NCBI GenBank assembly: GCA_963576565.1
Contig: OY755038.1
Location: 201,101,013-201,165,012, forward strand
Direction: 5' to 3'
DNA from: Aspidapion aeneum
Taxonomy: Eukaryota > Arthropoda > Insecta > Coleoptera > Brentidae
DNA: 64,000 nucleotides
Position 1 is the first letter of the stretch, and each line of letters begins with the position of its first letter. Made by a program: the position numbers and the translations under genes. Under the pieces are notes generated by a model. That model searched no databases. It saw only the letters and a list, made by a program, of their open reading frames with translations, and was not told where the DNA came from. Shown piece by piece: positions 1 through 10,743 of the stretch.

Positions 1-98
1 TAAAATATATTTCAGTTTTTAGTTATATTAGCTCACACGTACACTAGAACTATAGTACCTAGTGTGAGCTTAGGGGCCCATATATTGGCAGAGTATTT

Positions 99-104
99 TT
101 TATT
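99..104 (-). terminator. Polyadenylation signal of gene 1
   Basis: AATAAA on the minus strand, about 107 bases beyond the stop codon of gene 1. The equivalent hexamer is conserved after gene 2. Confidence 0.6.
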
Positions 105-210
105 GAAACTAAAAAAAAGATCTCAAATAATGTGTTTCTAAAATATTATATTTTTCTCTATTTACAATAAATTACAATTGACGCCCCACAGAGGCTACAC
201 TTAGCACATC

Positions 211-964
211 CTAATATCCATAAACTTGGGGTTTGTAGGATCCATCATCGTACAAAGTCTCACTGTGATCATGTACGTATTGCCCTTCATATTCGTGACC
301 AGCGGCGTAAGCTACAACTGGAGCATGGTGGGCTACAACTGGAGAAGCATGAGCTAGGACTGGGCTATGGTGAGCAACAACAGGAGCAGCGTGTCTGCTG
401 GTAGAGATGGTACCAGATGGGCCAGCTACTACAACATCTTCAGAGCCGTGAGCAGCGCTGTGAGCAACAACAGTGGAGCCGTGGTGAGCAACAACTGGAG
501 CGGCATGAGCGACGACTGAAGCGTGGTGGGCTACAACGTGAGCAGAGTGATCTACAACTGGGGCGTAATGAGCTACAGCTGGGGCGTAATGAGTTACAGC
601 TGGGGCGTAATGAGCTACAGCTGGAGCGGCATAAGATACAACTGGTGCGGCATGGGCCACGACTCCTGGGTGTTCTTCGTGGATGATTTGGCCTCCAGGT
701 GCTACGGCAGAGATTACGCTACCGTCGTTGCCGACTACGGTGGTCCTGCTGCTAGGTCCTTGCAAGATTTTGGCTGAGGGGCCAACAAGCACACCAGCTT
801 GGGCGGCTACGAAGCAAGCTACGAAAGCAATGACTACCTAAAAAAGTTTTGAAAAATGTTTTTTTATTCCATTTCAAAGTACCTAATTACCAAAATATGC
901 AGCATTGATTTATGTGTAAGCACTTTCTGCAAATTGATGCCTAATATCATACCTGAGAATTCAT
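211..964 (-). CDS. Secreted AAP(V/A)-VAH repeat cuticular protein, gene 1 (two exons)
   Basis: Exon 1 is 953-964 (Met-Asn-Ser-Gln, donor GTATGA). Exon 2 is 211-837 (acceptor TTTTTTAG). They join in phase 0 over a 115-base intron and give 212 residues. Residues 1-18, MNSQVVIAFVACFVAAQA, are a signal peptide. Residues 30-56 hold the family block QGPSSRTTVVGNDGS ... APGGQI. The middle is built of seven-residue AVAHYAP-type units, then HHA/AAPVVAH units around a VVVAGPSGTIS insert. The tail contains GQYVHDHSETLYDDGSYKP. The composition (Ala, Val, His, Pro, Tyr) is that of extracellular low-complexity cuticle proteins. No Rebers-Riddiford motif or cysteine pattern is seen. The start is fixed by the splice pair and by a TATA/TCAGT promoter just upstream; the residue before LVGPS is a GTG valine, not a start. 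It is a tandem duplicate of gene 2. Coding and secretion are very likely; the exact cuticle layer is unknown. Confidence 0.93.
547..640. repeat. 21-base coding minisatellite in gene 1
   Basis: Units of about 21 bases (CTACAGCTGGGGCGTAATGA type on the plus strand) encode the seven-residue AVAHYAP repeat on the minus strand. Gene 1 has two fewer units than gene 2, which accounts for the 14-residue length difference. Confidence 0.85.
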
Positions 965-1009
965 TGTAGATTTATGGATATGTTTGTGCAGCTATTGATA
1001 AACAAAAAC

Positions 1010-1043
1010 TGATAGCCTTAGCTTAAATTAGATTGTTTTTATA
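1010..1043 (-). promoter_or_regulatory. Core promoter of gene 1
   Basis: On the minus strand TATAAAA starts at 1043 and the arthropod initiator TCAGT has its A at 1010, a spacing of 33 bases. The predicted 5' leader is 45 bases, ending at the ATG at 964. The same arrangement is found at genes 2 and 3. Confidence 0.8.
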
Positions 1044-1619
1044 GTAAAATTGTAATTTAACCTTGCTTAACCTTAACGTCAATGATTTGTTAAATAAAGA
1101 TACATTTTGGGTGGTACTCGCTCTTCCGCGTTTTTATAACTTTTATGAATGAATTGCTTTATATCTAGGTAGTGGGTTGATTTAAATAATTTATTTTTAT
1201 TAATTTACTTAGATTTGGCACTTTTCCTCAGAAGATTCTTGCTAAACATAATCACTGCTTATAAACAATTATGAACCAACTGAGAAAAGAAAGAATCAAA
1301 TGTGCTTTAGCCTGACTTTACAAGTAGGTGTCACGTCCTAGACCAATTATTTTTTAAAGTGGCAATATCATACCCTTTTGTGGAGCAAGAAAGGAATTAA
1401 AGAAAACTATAAAAGGGAGAACCGGATGAGAAAATTTAATTTTTAAATAAAAAAATTGTCATGTCATTTTTCAATTAAGGTTTTGTTTCCGAACAGCGCA
1501 ACCCAAATCACCGAGAACCAAAACTGGGAAAACCAAAACCGCGCAAGATCAAAACCACGCAGTTTAATATTGCGAAACCCAAAACCGCGCACCCTATATA
1601 ATTCGACTAAGGTTTGGAA

Positions 1620-1860
1620 GAGACCGAATTTAGACTTTATATGGAGGATGACGAAACAGTTTGACATGTACTGTACGACTGTCCGGCTATTGCACGTTTA
1701 CATCAGAACACGTTCGATACACCTTAGTATTGATTCAGAAGATCTGAACAGTGCCTTACCCAAACTGATTGCTAATCTTTTTGGAGGATTAGGCTTACAG
1801 TGGTAAGAAACCATTCAAAAGTGAGCCACAATGGATCCACTGGTGGTCGCAGTGGAAGGG
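1620..1860 (+). pseudogene. LINE C-terminal remnant
   Basis: Codons from 1623 read TEFRLYMEDDETV, stop, HVLYDCPAIAR. This matches the Cys/His pattern (RLC...EDDETVEHVLCDCPA) found at the C-terminus of many insect non-LTR retrotransposon polyproteins. One stop and the loss of reading frame downstream show it is dead. Bases 1356-1620 contain nothing I recognise beyond short repeats of an AACCGCGCA type. Confidence 0.55.
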
Positions 1861-2579
1861 CCGACCACTCACTTATGAATCATCAATCATCATCAAGGGT
1901 TGGGTCATTAGCAAACCTATGAGGAACTTCGTCATCTAGTGACCTTACGACTAGGGCTCTCATCCTAACATTTTTTTACCTTCCTAGCCCGCGTGTCAAT
2001 GGCTAGATAAGGTATTATTTTCGGCAAAAATGTTTCTTTTCAGATAACGTAAAAAATTTGTTATTTGGGTGTATTTTGACCTGTCTTAGCAATATCATCG
2101 TGATATCTATCTGTGTGTGTTTATAATATTTCTGTCCGTAACACGATAGCTCCTAAACCTCTGAACCGATTTTCATAACATTTTCAAGTAAAATAGTGTT
2201 TAAAACTTTAACTAGCTGATTAGATTTTGGTCAACATCTATTATTGCTAATGACAGATTTTTGACAATTAAAAAATTTGAAAAATGCTATCTTTTTAACG
2301 AAGCATCGTATCAATATAAAGTTTTCGGAATATAGTAGGCTATATTTTGCTCAATAATTTGTGTTATTTTCATGGTCAAAATCCATTAATGCTGATGACA
2401 GTTTTTTGACAATTAAATACTTAAAAAATGCTAACTTTTTAACGGCGGATCGTATCAATATATTGTATTTGGAATATAGTAGACTATGTTTTGCTCAATA
2501 ACTCGTGTTATAAGCAAAAAATTCGTAGGAGCTTTAGTTTCAGAGATATTTACAAAAAACTCTGTTTTCAAGGCTAATA

Positions 2580-3150
2580 CAGTGAAACCTCCTATAAGCG
2601 GACACTCACGGTTCCGTCGATTTTGTCCGCTTATTGGAGGTGTCCGTTTATGAGAGTGAACTGCGAAATTTTAATATATATTTCTTAACAATTTTCGCTG
2701 CTTGAGTTTTTTCTATATATAATTTTTCAGCGATGTTTCGTGCCATTTTTTCACGTAAACTAAGAAGTTTTTTACTAGGCACCATTTCAAAGGGATCTAT
2801 TACTACCCAATTGAACAATAAAAATAAAACACAGCAGTCCTGCCTCTGCCAAATAAAACGGAAAGTGGTAATTCTTCGGCTGCAGAGTGCGTTGTTGCCA
2901 ACATACGACATAATATTTATGCCCATGTCGTGCAGCGCTCCGTTTCGTTGTCAGAGGTTCGCGTCCGGTTAAGAGAGGTTTCAGAATTTTTTAACCACAA
3001 AAAAAATGTCCGCGTCCGGTTATTAGAGTGTCCGGTTATAGGAGTGAACTTTACATGTAAAAAAATAGGAAAAAGTTTGGTTCCAAAAAATTTGTCCGCC
3101 TAAAGGGAGTGTCCGCTTAATAGAGGTGTCCGCAAGGAGAGGTTTCACTG
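2580..3150 (-). mobile_element. Pogo/Tigger-like non-autonomous element 1
   Basis: Ends are CAGTGAAACCTC and its inverse, flanked by TA on both sides (2578-2579 and 3151-3152), the Tc1/mariner/pogo target pattern. Length 571 bases. The only coding content is a short helix-turn-helix fragment. A related copy is at 60000-60635. Confidence 0.85.
2648..2780 (-). pseudogene. Pogo transposase N-terminal DNA-binding fragment
   Basis: Minus-strand codons read PSKKLLSLREK ... IAEKLYIEKTQAAKIV and stop after KFRSSLS. This resembles the CENP-B/pogo N-terminal helix-turn-helix (IAEKF-x-[IV]-[GS]-K-[ST]-x-x-x-x-I). No DDE catalytic domain follows; the stop lies shortly before the inverted repeat. The equivalent piece in the 60 kb copy ends at the same place. 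Confidence 0.6.
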
Positions 3151-3226
3151 TATATTATCAAGGCTTCACTTGAAGTGTGATAATAGGCTAACTAGGAAGG
3201 TATCAGATCCGTCACGGATCCATTTA

Positions 3227-3651
3227 TTTTTTTATATTTCTTTAATTTGCTAATAGTATGACAGGAGTGCTTTATTCGCGCCGAACATTCCCTCTTCTTC
3301 ATATTTTCTTTTGATTCGCACAATCGTCAAATTGTTTCATCAATAGTGAGCGGCTACACGGCACACCAACCAACCGGCGTTTGATTCTACCAATTTTTTT
3401 TTATTTTGTTGTAATAAAAACAGAAATAAAATTATTTTTTTTGTATTATTTTCCTAAGATTTTTTATCAGTACTTTACATCAATTAGTAGCCCGTTAGAC
3501 ACTCAGATAAGTATAGGAAAAGTGTCCTTATTCATTTACTTATTTGTCAAAAAAATTTAACTTTTTTGCAAAAATAAGCCCTGTAAACCGCAAATTTTTA
3601 AATACATATTTGCTGCTAACTAGCAATTTAGTAAATACATAAATATTTATA
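3227..3651. other. Non-coding spacer
   Basis: AT-rich DNA between two mobile elements. I see no gene, exon or recognisable repeat end. Confidence 0.6.
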
Positions 3652-4206
3652 GTAGGGGAGGCCGTGAAGATGTTGGGAATTTATTTTCTTTGTCAACAAA
3701 CATCGATAAAACTGTTCCTTGATCAATTCCAAACAAAATTTGGTTTTCCAATGGGTTTAGGCATAAAATGCAAAAAAAAAATTATAAATTCGAGGAACTT
3801 TTTTTAATAGTAATGCATATATGTTTATTAGTGCAAGCTACACTTAAGCTAAGTCTAAAAAATACTATGACTAATCTCTAAGTATAGAAAATATATCTGG
3901 CAAAATTGTCAAAAAATTAAATATTCAATTTGTGACAATTTTGCCAGAGATATTTCCCTTATTTAGAGGTAAGTCAAACTATTTTTTATACTTATCTTAA
4001 AAATAGCTTTCACTAATAAACATATATGCATTATTAAGAAAAAAAGTTCCTCGAATTAATAACTTTTTTGCAATTTGCGACTAAACCCATCGGAAAATAG
4101 GACGGGTTTATATAGACATTTTTTCTTAGAATTGCTCATTGAAAAATTCTATTAATGTTTGCTGAAAAAAACACTAAGTAATAAAAAATTTCACGGCCTC
4201 CCCTAC
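3652..4206. mobile_element. Fold-back MITE, intact copy
   Basis: 555 bases with ends GTAGGGGAGGCCGTGAA and the inverse, flanked by TA (3650-3651, 4207-4208). The two halves are near mirror images around a CAAAATTGTCA ... TGACAATTTTG centre near 3925, so the element can fold into one long hairpin. A half copy of the same family lies at 56957-58290. Confidence 0.8.
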
Positions 4207-4366
4207 TATTAAATTCACCTCTTTAACCCTACAATAATTTATTAAACATGTTAAAGAAGGAAGTCCTTTCTGCAAAATATCTATTTTACTTGCATGAATT
4301 TTTGTTTAACAAAGTTCAAATAAAAATAATTAAAAATGATTGAGTGCTATAATAAAATGCATTTTT

Positions 4367-4372
4367 TTTATT
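4367..4372 (-). terminator. Polyadenylation signal of gene 2
   Basis: AATAAA on the minus strand about 107 bases beyond the stop, at the position equivalent to that of gene 1. Confidence 0.6.
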
Positions 4373-4478
4373 GAAATTGAAAAGAAGATCTCAAATAATG
4401 TGTTTCTAAAATAATATATTTTTCTCTATTTACAATAAATTACAATTGACGCCCCACAGGGGCTACACTTAGCACATC

Positions 4479-5275
4479 CTAATATCCATAAACTTGGGGT
4501 TTGTAGGATCCATCATCGTACAAAGTCTCACTGTGATCATGCACGTATTCTCCTTCATATTCGTGACCAGCGGCGTAAGCTACAACTGGAGCGTGGTGGG
4601 CTACAACTGCAGAAGCATGAGCTAGGACTGGGCCATGGTGAGCAACAACGGGCGCAGCGTGTCTGCTGGTAGAGATGGTACCAGATGGGCCAGCTACTAC
4701 AACATCTTCAGAGCCGTGAGCAGCGCTGTGAGCAACAACAGTGGAGCCGTGGTGAGCAACAACTGGAGCGGCATGAGCGACGACTGAAGCGTGGTGGGCT
4801 ACAACGTGAGCAGAGTGGTCTACAACTGGGGCGTAATGAGCTACAGCTGAGGCGTAATGACCTACAGCTGGGGCGTAATGAGCTACAGCTGGGGCGTAAT
4901 GAGCTACAGCTGGGGCGTAATGAGCTACAGCTGGAGCGGCATAAGATACAACTGGGGCGGCATGGGCCACGAGTCCTGGGTGTTCTTCGTGGATGATTTG
5001 GCCTCCAGGTGCTACGGCAGATATTACGCTACCGTCGTTGCCGACTACGGTGGTCTTGCTGCTAGGTCCTTGCAAGATTTTGGCTGAGGGGCCAACAAGC
5101 ACACCAGCTTGGGCGGCTACGAAGCAAGCTACGAAAGCAATGACTACCTAAAAAAGTAAAAAACAAATGTTTTTATATATCATTTGAAAGTACCTAATTA
5201 TCAAAATATGCAGCATTGATTTATGTGTAAGCACTTTCTGCAAATGGATGCCTAATATCATACCTGAGAATTCAT
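4479..5275 (-). CDS. Secreted AAP(V/A)-VAH repeat cuticular protein, gene 2 (two exons)
   Basis: Exon 1 is 5264-5275 (Met-Asn-Ser-Gln, donor GTATGA). Exon 2 is 4479-5147 (acceptor TTTTTTAG... beside a conserved GTAGTCATTGC start). Intron 116 bases, phase 0; product 226 residues. Architecture matches gene 1: signal peptide 1-18, GPSSKTTVVGNDGS block, AVAHYAP units, GPSGTIS insert and a YVHDHSETLYDDGSYKP tail. It has two more seven-residue units than gene 1 (including AVGHYAS). Other differences are few conservative substitutions, which together with open frames in both copies suggests both are functional. The duplication probably raises dosage of one cuticle component. Confidence 0.93.
4816..4940. 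repeat. 21-base coding minisatellite in gene 2
   Basis: Five to six units of the 21-base repeat seen in gene 1. The extra units keep the frame because the period is a multiple of three. Confidence 0.85.
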
Positions 5276-5318
5276 TGTAGATTTATGGATATGTTTGTGC
5301 AGCTATTGATAACCAAAA

Positions 5319-5354
5319 ACTGATAGCGTTAGCTTAAATTAGATTGTTTTTATA
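5319..5354 (-). promoter_or_regulatory. Core promoter of gene 2
   Basis: Minus-strand TATAAAA begins at 5354 and TCAGT spans 5323-5319 with its A at 5321, 33 bases away. The predicted leader is 46 bases to the ATG at 5275. It is identical in layout to gene 1. Confidence 0.8.
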
Positions 5355-5674
5355 GTAAAATTGTAATTTAACCTTGCTTAACCTTAACGTCAATGATTTG
5401 TTAAATAAAGATACATTTTGGGTGGTACTCGCTCTTCCGCGTTTTTATAAATTTTATGAATGAATTGCTTCATATCTAGTTGGTGGGTTGATTTAAATAA
5501 TTTATTTTTTAATTTACTTAGATTTGGCAAACTTTTCCTCACATGATTCTTGCAAGCTCAATATAATCACTGCTTATAAACAATTGTAAATTGACTCAGA
5601 AAAGAAAAAATCAACTGCATGTTCTTTAGCCTGACTTTACGGGTAGGTGTCACGTCCTAGACCAATTATTTTTT

Positions 5675-6817
5675 CTCACTCGCTCCTTTAATACGCACTT
5701 TTCGACTTATGTTTATGGGAACTTTTTTTAATTTCGATGACACCCTGTATATAATCTTTTTCCTCCAAGCCTTCAATGTTTTCGAATAGTGCCGTTCGGT
5801 GCACGGCATCTGCGTGTGGAGATATCGATTTTATGCACTTATTAAAATAGCTATTTTATTATCAAGGAAAAATGCCTATTTTCAGTGCCATATAAGTGCA
5901 GAAAACCAATTTATAAGTGCGGAAAAAACGGTATTTGCGAGTGTTAATAACAATTGTTTTTCTACAAGCGTCAGGAAATCATTAAAAAAAATAAAATTAA
6001 AAGAAAAAATACCAAAACATCCTCAACTTTTAAAAAAAGGTACCTAGTGCTTTAACGAAATATGACATTTTACCTTTACACCAAGGCATTTCAAGGAAAT
6101 ATTATGAACAGGACCTTCAAACCCATATAGGTTTTGCAAAATATGACATTTCTGTGCAAAAAAAAAAATTTCCACATTAGTGCAATTTTCTGCACTAAAA
6201 TTGCAGTTCATACCCCGTATGTCAAAAACTATAGAGTGGTGTAATGAGCCTTGTTTTTGGCAATATGGAAAAGTATAATATATTTTATTATTAAAAAAAA
6301 GTTGATCAGGACTAACAATCTATAGTCCACTCAAAAATTTTTAGGTCTCTAGAGGAAAGAATTACCATTTTCGTGCCTAAAATAGGAATCTTCCAATCAA
6401 TTTAATCCTTGATTTAATCCTGCTAGGGTGGTGAAATTATTCACCTTCTTTTAATTAAATCAGATATTTCTTACACAAATAAAATCTAAATTTAAAACAG
6501 ATTTTTTAATAATACTGAAAACGTCTTGATTGCATTCTCGAGAAAACCGACACACATTAGTCTCTATAGAAGATTAAACTTATTGCAAGCCTAGATTTTA
6601 TAAAATTTAAAAAAAATCACGGAAATTTTCTTTTTATTTTACTCTATAGGATCTACAAAAATATCATAATAGTAACTTACATAACTTTACACTTGTTACC
6701 CCTCGCACCAACCTAAAGAGGTCCTTAGAACGTCATTATGATTATATTAGGAAATTCTTTGCGCTAAAGCTTCGTTTTCCTACATAGTTCAGGCAAGATT
6801 CGGGAAAATCCACTTTC
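5675..6817. other. Non-coding spacer
   Basis: AT-rich sequence with runs of A and T. A CACCCTGTATAT string typical of insect transposon ends occurs near 5741. The open frame 5799-6047 has simple Lys-rich composition and no recognisable domain; I do not call it a gene. Confidence 0.5.
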
Positions 6818-9243
6818 TAGCATTTTATATTACTTTCTGGCAAATGGGCAATTCCCCCTATTTTGACCCCGCTGAATCCGAATATCCCTGTCGCCAACTC
6901 GAAATATTGACAGGGACATTCAAGATGGCGGCCAAAATAGCGGCGTAATTTTAAATTGCCACTGGAAAGCCCAAATTGTCACAGGTGTACATTCAAAATA
7001 TATATTTGTATAATTAAAAAATAATAACATATTATTTTTTTTTAAATGGCTGCAAAAACCTCCAGAAACCCCCCAGACCCCCCAAAATCTGAAAGTTTGA
7101 GGTTTTTTCAAATTTTCTTAAAAACTAAGCTTTTAAGAGAAAAATGTATAATATACTTTATTATAGACAATAAAATTCCCTTTTCGACATGGTATAAATT
7201 AATAAAGTTAGACTAATAACAAGCTCTCCAGCGGCGTCCGTTAAGTGAAGTAATTAAAAAAAGCTGAAAAAATACCTATGTTTTTTCCAAGATTTATTGA
7301 TTTTTTTTAAAAACTAATATCTACAGAAAACCATATATTACATTTTGGTATACTCAATAAAATTTCCTTTAAAATGACGTGTAACGTGATTAAATCGGTT
7401 TTATAAATAAAACTTCAGGGGCATCCGTAAATTAAATTAATTTTGAAAAAACAGAAAATAAACCATTTTTGTTACAGGTTTTATCTAATTTTCTCAAAAA
7501 CTAAGCTTAACATAAAAAAACTTGTTCTAAACTTTTTTGTAGACAGAGAAATTCCCTTTTTAAAAATTTAAAACTCGGTGGGGTTTGATTTATAGTAAAC
7601 TCTCCAGCGACGTCCGTCAATGGGGGTGATTTCAACAAATCATTAAAAAAACATGTTTTTCATTCGTTTTATTCAATTTTCTTAAGAACCAAGCTCTTTA
7701 TCAAAAAATCTGTTCTATACTTCGTCATAGCCAATAAAATTTTATTTCAAACGATGTATAACAAAGTGGAAGTTATTTTTTATTTACCGCTCCAGTGGTG
7801 TTCTTAATTTAAAGAAATTATTTAAGATCAATCCAAACTAATCAATTTTGTGTCTTAGCTTTTCGGTGGATAATAAAGAGCGGCGGATAAAAGGTCGAAA
7901 GTACAAAAGGTCGAAAGTACAAAAGGTCGAAAAAATAAGGTCGAAAGTACAAAAGGTCGAAAATACAAAAGGTCGAAAGTACAAAATGTCGAAAGTACAA
8001 AAGATCAAAAAACAAAAGGTCGAAAGTTCAAAAGGTCGAAAGTACAAAAGGTCGAAAGTATAAAAGATCGAAAGTACGGCCGCGGGTCCACATCCACTGG
8101 ACAGGTCAATTCGACTTGATACGGTAAATTTGTATTTTTAATATTTTGTTTTGTCGATTTTTTTTCGACCTTTTGTACTTTCGACCTTTTATGGCTTCGG
8201 CGGCGGGCCCGATAATAAAATGTCCTTTTAAACAGTGTGTCACAAAATGTGACCCATAGTATAGAAAACTCTCCAGGGGCGTCCGTAAATTGCAAAAATT
8301 TATATATTTATGATTACCTAATTATGATTATGCCCCCCCCCCCCCCCAAACCGTTGCATAAGATTCACCACTTTATTTTTAGTTCCATATGCTTAAAAAA
8401 ATAACCAAAAACACCTGTGTCAAAGTTACTACTGTTACTTTCTGCACAAAAATATTGCTTAGGGGGGGCCATGGCCCCTATGCCCCCTCCCCTTATAACC
8501 ACCGGTGTTTTTTTTGCTTTAAAGAACTTATTTAGATAAATCAAAATTTCTAATCTAATCAAAAAACAGTTTATTTTAATTTGGAAACATTTTATTTTAG
8601 TAGGTATAAATTACGAACCTTTTTGAAGTATTTATCATAACATTAACCTTACTTTGTAATATATCATTTAAAAAGAAATTGTCTTATCCTCAATAAACAA
8701 TAAACATTTTTCTGAAAATCTTAGTTAGAAAAGATAAGTAAATATGCAAGAGAAACTGATTATTTCAGTTGTTTTTGAAAACAAGTTTATATTAGTACGC
8801 CCCTGAAGCCTTAAATATGGCAACAACCCGACATTTTAATAAAGTTTTTAAAAGAAAATGTTATGTTCTACAATATTCTACATATTTTTCCCCAAAAAGT
8901 GTAGTTTTTGAGAAATTTTTAAAAAACCTATAATAAACATGTTTTTTCTAAATAATTTACGTACGCCACTGAAGAGCTACTTGCTTTTCCTAACCTTATT
9001 GACCAATACATCGATGGAAAGGGAATTTTGTTCTCCCCAAAAAACTGTTCTTTGCAATTTTTGACAAAAAGTTTTCGGTAAAATTGCATAAAACTGGAAA
9101 AAAAAAACAGGTTTTTGGGGGTTTGGGGGGGATTTTCTCCGCCCCTGTCGATTTTTCGAGTTGGCAACAGAGATATTCGGATTCAGCGGGGTCAAATTAG
9201 GGGGAAATGGTATGTTGCCAAAAAGTAATATGATTTGCTTCTA
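6818..9243. mobile_element. 2.4 kb inverted-repeat element with internal ~188-base repeats
   Basis: Arms 6818-6913 and 9141-9243 are inverse copies, including GACCCCGCTGAATCCGAATA. Inside, a CTCCAG(C/G)GGCGTCCGT motif recurs near 7225, 7410, 7600, 7788 and 8268, mostly 185-190 bases apart, with AAAACTAAGCTTT and AATAAAATTCCCTTT blocks between. Inverse versions of the motif occur near 8795 and 8960. This is a degenerate satellite inside a transposon-like frame. It has no transposase. Confidence 0.65.
7890..8077. repeat. GGTCGAAAGTACAAAA minisatellite
   Basis: About a dozen tandem copies of a 15-16 base unit. A short inverse copy sits at 8160-8192 (TTCGACCTTTTGTACTTTCG), so the array can base-pair with its flank. 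Translated frames through it are artefacts of repetition. Confidence 0.85.
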
Positions 9244-9905
9244 GACCGAAAACGGAAAGCCTTTTAAAATAATATGCTCTGACCAAAAACATTCAACTTG
9301 AATTTCTTTGGCTCTGACTAACAAAGCGATACCGCAAAAAACGGCCGTAATTTGACCGCGAGCTTCGTATTCTGTGTCTCCAGGGTAGCTATTCTGGGTT
9401 TTGAACGATGTGATAGTTCCCATCACATGCTTTGGCCAATGGCAAGCTTTAAATTAGCTCCGAGCCGTCACGTGTTATGTGAAAATACCTCCATTGCGCA
9501 AGCTTTTCCTTCGATCCGACAGAGAAACGTTTAGTCGTTACGGTGTTGGAAAACAGATTTCACTTCAAAGGCGTGAAATTTGCTAACTCTGAAAATACAA
9601 AGTTGCGCCACAAGGGCGCCAAATTGAGGTTTTAAAGCTCAGGTAAATCCACATGGAAAAGTACAGACTAGAAATGAAAGAGGTACATACCTATCATGCA
9701 CAAGTATTATATCTTAGTAGTAGTAGTAACTTTGAAGAGTGGGCGAGTGGGCGACTATGCCAGTGGTCGAGACAAGTCACATCGTTCAAAACCCAGAATA
9801 GCTATCCTGAGCGTTCGGCGTACTATTTTTTGGAAAAACGGGCGCCAAATTAAGGCCGTTTTTTTGCGGTACCACTTTGTAGAAAACCGTTGCTCAATGC
9901 GCTCC
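9244..9905. repeat. Diverged inverted repeat
   Basis: 9310-9420 contains AGCTATTCTGGGTTTTGAAC and the inverse lies at 9780-9810; ACAAAGCGATACCGC near 9320 matches the inverse near 9864. It is a fold-back relic of about 0.65 kb with no coding content that I recognise. Confidence 0.55.
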
Positions 9906-10743
9906 AGTCATATATAAGCAAATTAAAGAAATATAAAAAAAAACCATATTTAATAGCGTGTCATTGTACCTCCGATCGTCCTGGATAATACTTCTAGTCT
10001 TCCATTGAATTTAACAAATATTGAAACAAATTCGGGTTTGCCTGAATAAATTCTTCATATGCTTTTATAATAAGTTCCATAAGGTGGTTCGAGTTTCTAG
10101 GATTAATATTAATATTTGTTAATTTTCTTGAAATAAGGCCCCACACGTTTTTTTTCGAATATCAAAGGCAAAAAACGTATTTGATTGCAACATAGGTGGA
10201 TATTGTTTGTGTGGGCGGACTCCCTTAATGCTTGTTTGCCTGTAAATTATTTGTCTGCGTGGGAGTCTCGTTACCTGTAAAGCAAATGTGGTTTTCCGGA
10301 TGAATTAGAAATCAAAGAAAAGTAATTACTAGCTTTTACTTAACTTTTCCATTCATTTGGAATGCCACCTGTCGCGACACCTTAGCGAATTCATAAATTC
10401 TAAAAATAAGCATTAGGGCTGGATGGAGAAGCTGCTCTTATTGGTGAGCAACAAAAAAAAATATAAAGAACTTTTAGACAAATATATTTTTATTCTCTTT
10501 AGTGTTGAGACCTTGGGTCCTTCGGGAGAACATGCAAGGCAACCGGTTCGTGATATTCTTGAAAAACTTTAAAAAATGCTTGTAGCAAATCACTAACCAG
10601 GAGCTTTATTACCAAATTGTTTAGCTTAGCTATTCAACGGGGAACTGCATCGATTCTTGAAACGCCGTTCGAACAAAGAGGCTTAGAGGAAGTTTTTTTA
10701 TCTTATTCAAAATTAATTTTGTAATTCTAAATGTAGTTTATTA
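9906..10743. other. Non-coding spacer
   Basis: No gene seen. GGATAATACTTCTAGTCTTC near 9983 recurs in altered form near 12925, so part of this stretch is an unclassified dispersed repeat. Confidence 0.5.

Larger units (their letters stand above)
96..1355. repeat. Tandem duplicate block, copy A (contains gene 1)
   Basis: Sequence from just beyond the polyadenylation signal to about 390 bases upstream of the gene 1 start is nearly the same as 4363-5674. Promoter, intron and 3' end are all included. The far edge in both copies is a shared GTAGGTGTCACGTCCTAGAC stretch followed by unrelated DNA. This is a segmental duplication of a whole transcription unit. Confidence 0.9.
1976..3226 (-). mobile_element. 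Dispersed ~0.5 kb repeat family (family R), split by a pogo-like insertion
   Basis: This copy runs in reverse: the CCTTCCTAGCCCGC end lies at 1976 and the AATGGATCCGTGACGG end near 3226. It carries the family's hallmark GCTCCTAAACC(G)CTGAACC segment. Bases 2580-3150 are a later pogo-like insertion, so the repeat itself is 1976-2577 plus 3153-3226. Other copies are at 15624, 20370, 27436, 42297 and 48335. No protein is encoded. Confidence 0.8.
4363..5674. repeat. Tandem duplicate block, copy B (contains gene 2)
   Basis: Partner of 96-1355. The 3.0 kb between the copies is filled by family R with its pogo insertion and by the fold-back MITE, so these may have arrived after the duplication. Confidence 0.9.

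Noticed and set aside
417..777. Open frames of 84-89 codons antisense to gene 1 (and 4685-5087 antisense to gene 2, 17741-18184 antisense to gene 3)
   Set aside because: They are mirror frames of a 21-base repeat whose period is a multiple of three; codon patterns follow the cuticular strand.
1456..1806. 116-codon open frame
   Set aside because: It crosses a LINE remnant in the wrong frame; the recognisable EDDETV/HVLYDCPAIAR peptide lies in another frame with a stop.
7838..8295. Several frames rich in phenylalanine or arginine/lysine
   Set aside because: Products of the GGTCGAAAGTAC minisatellite.
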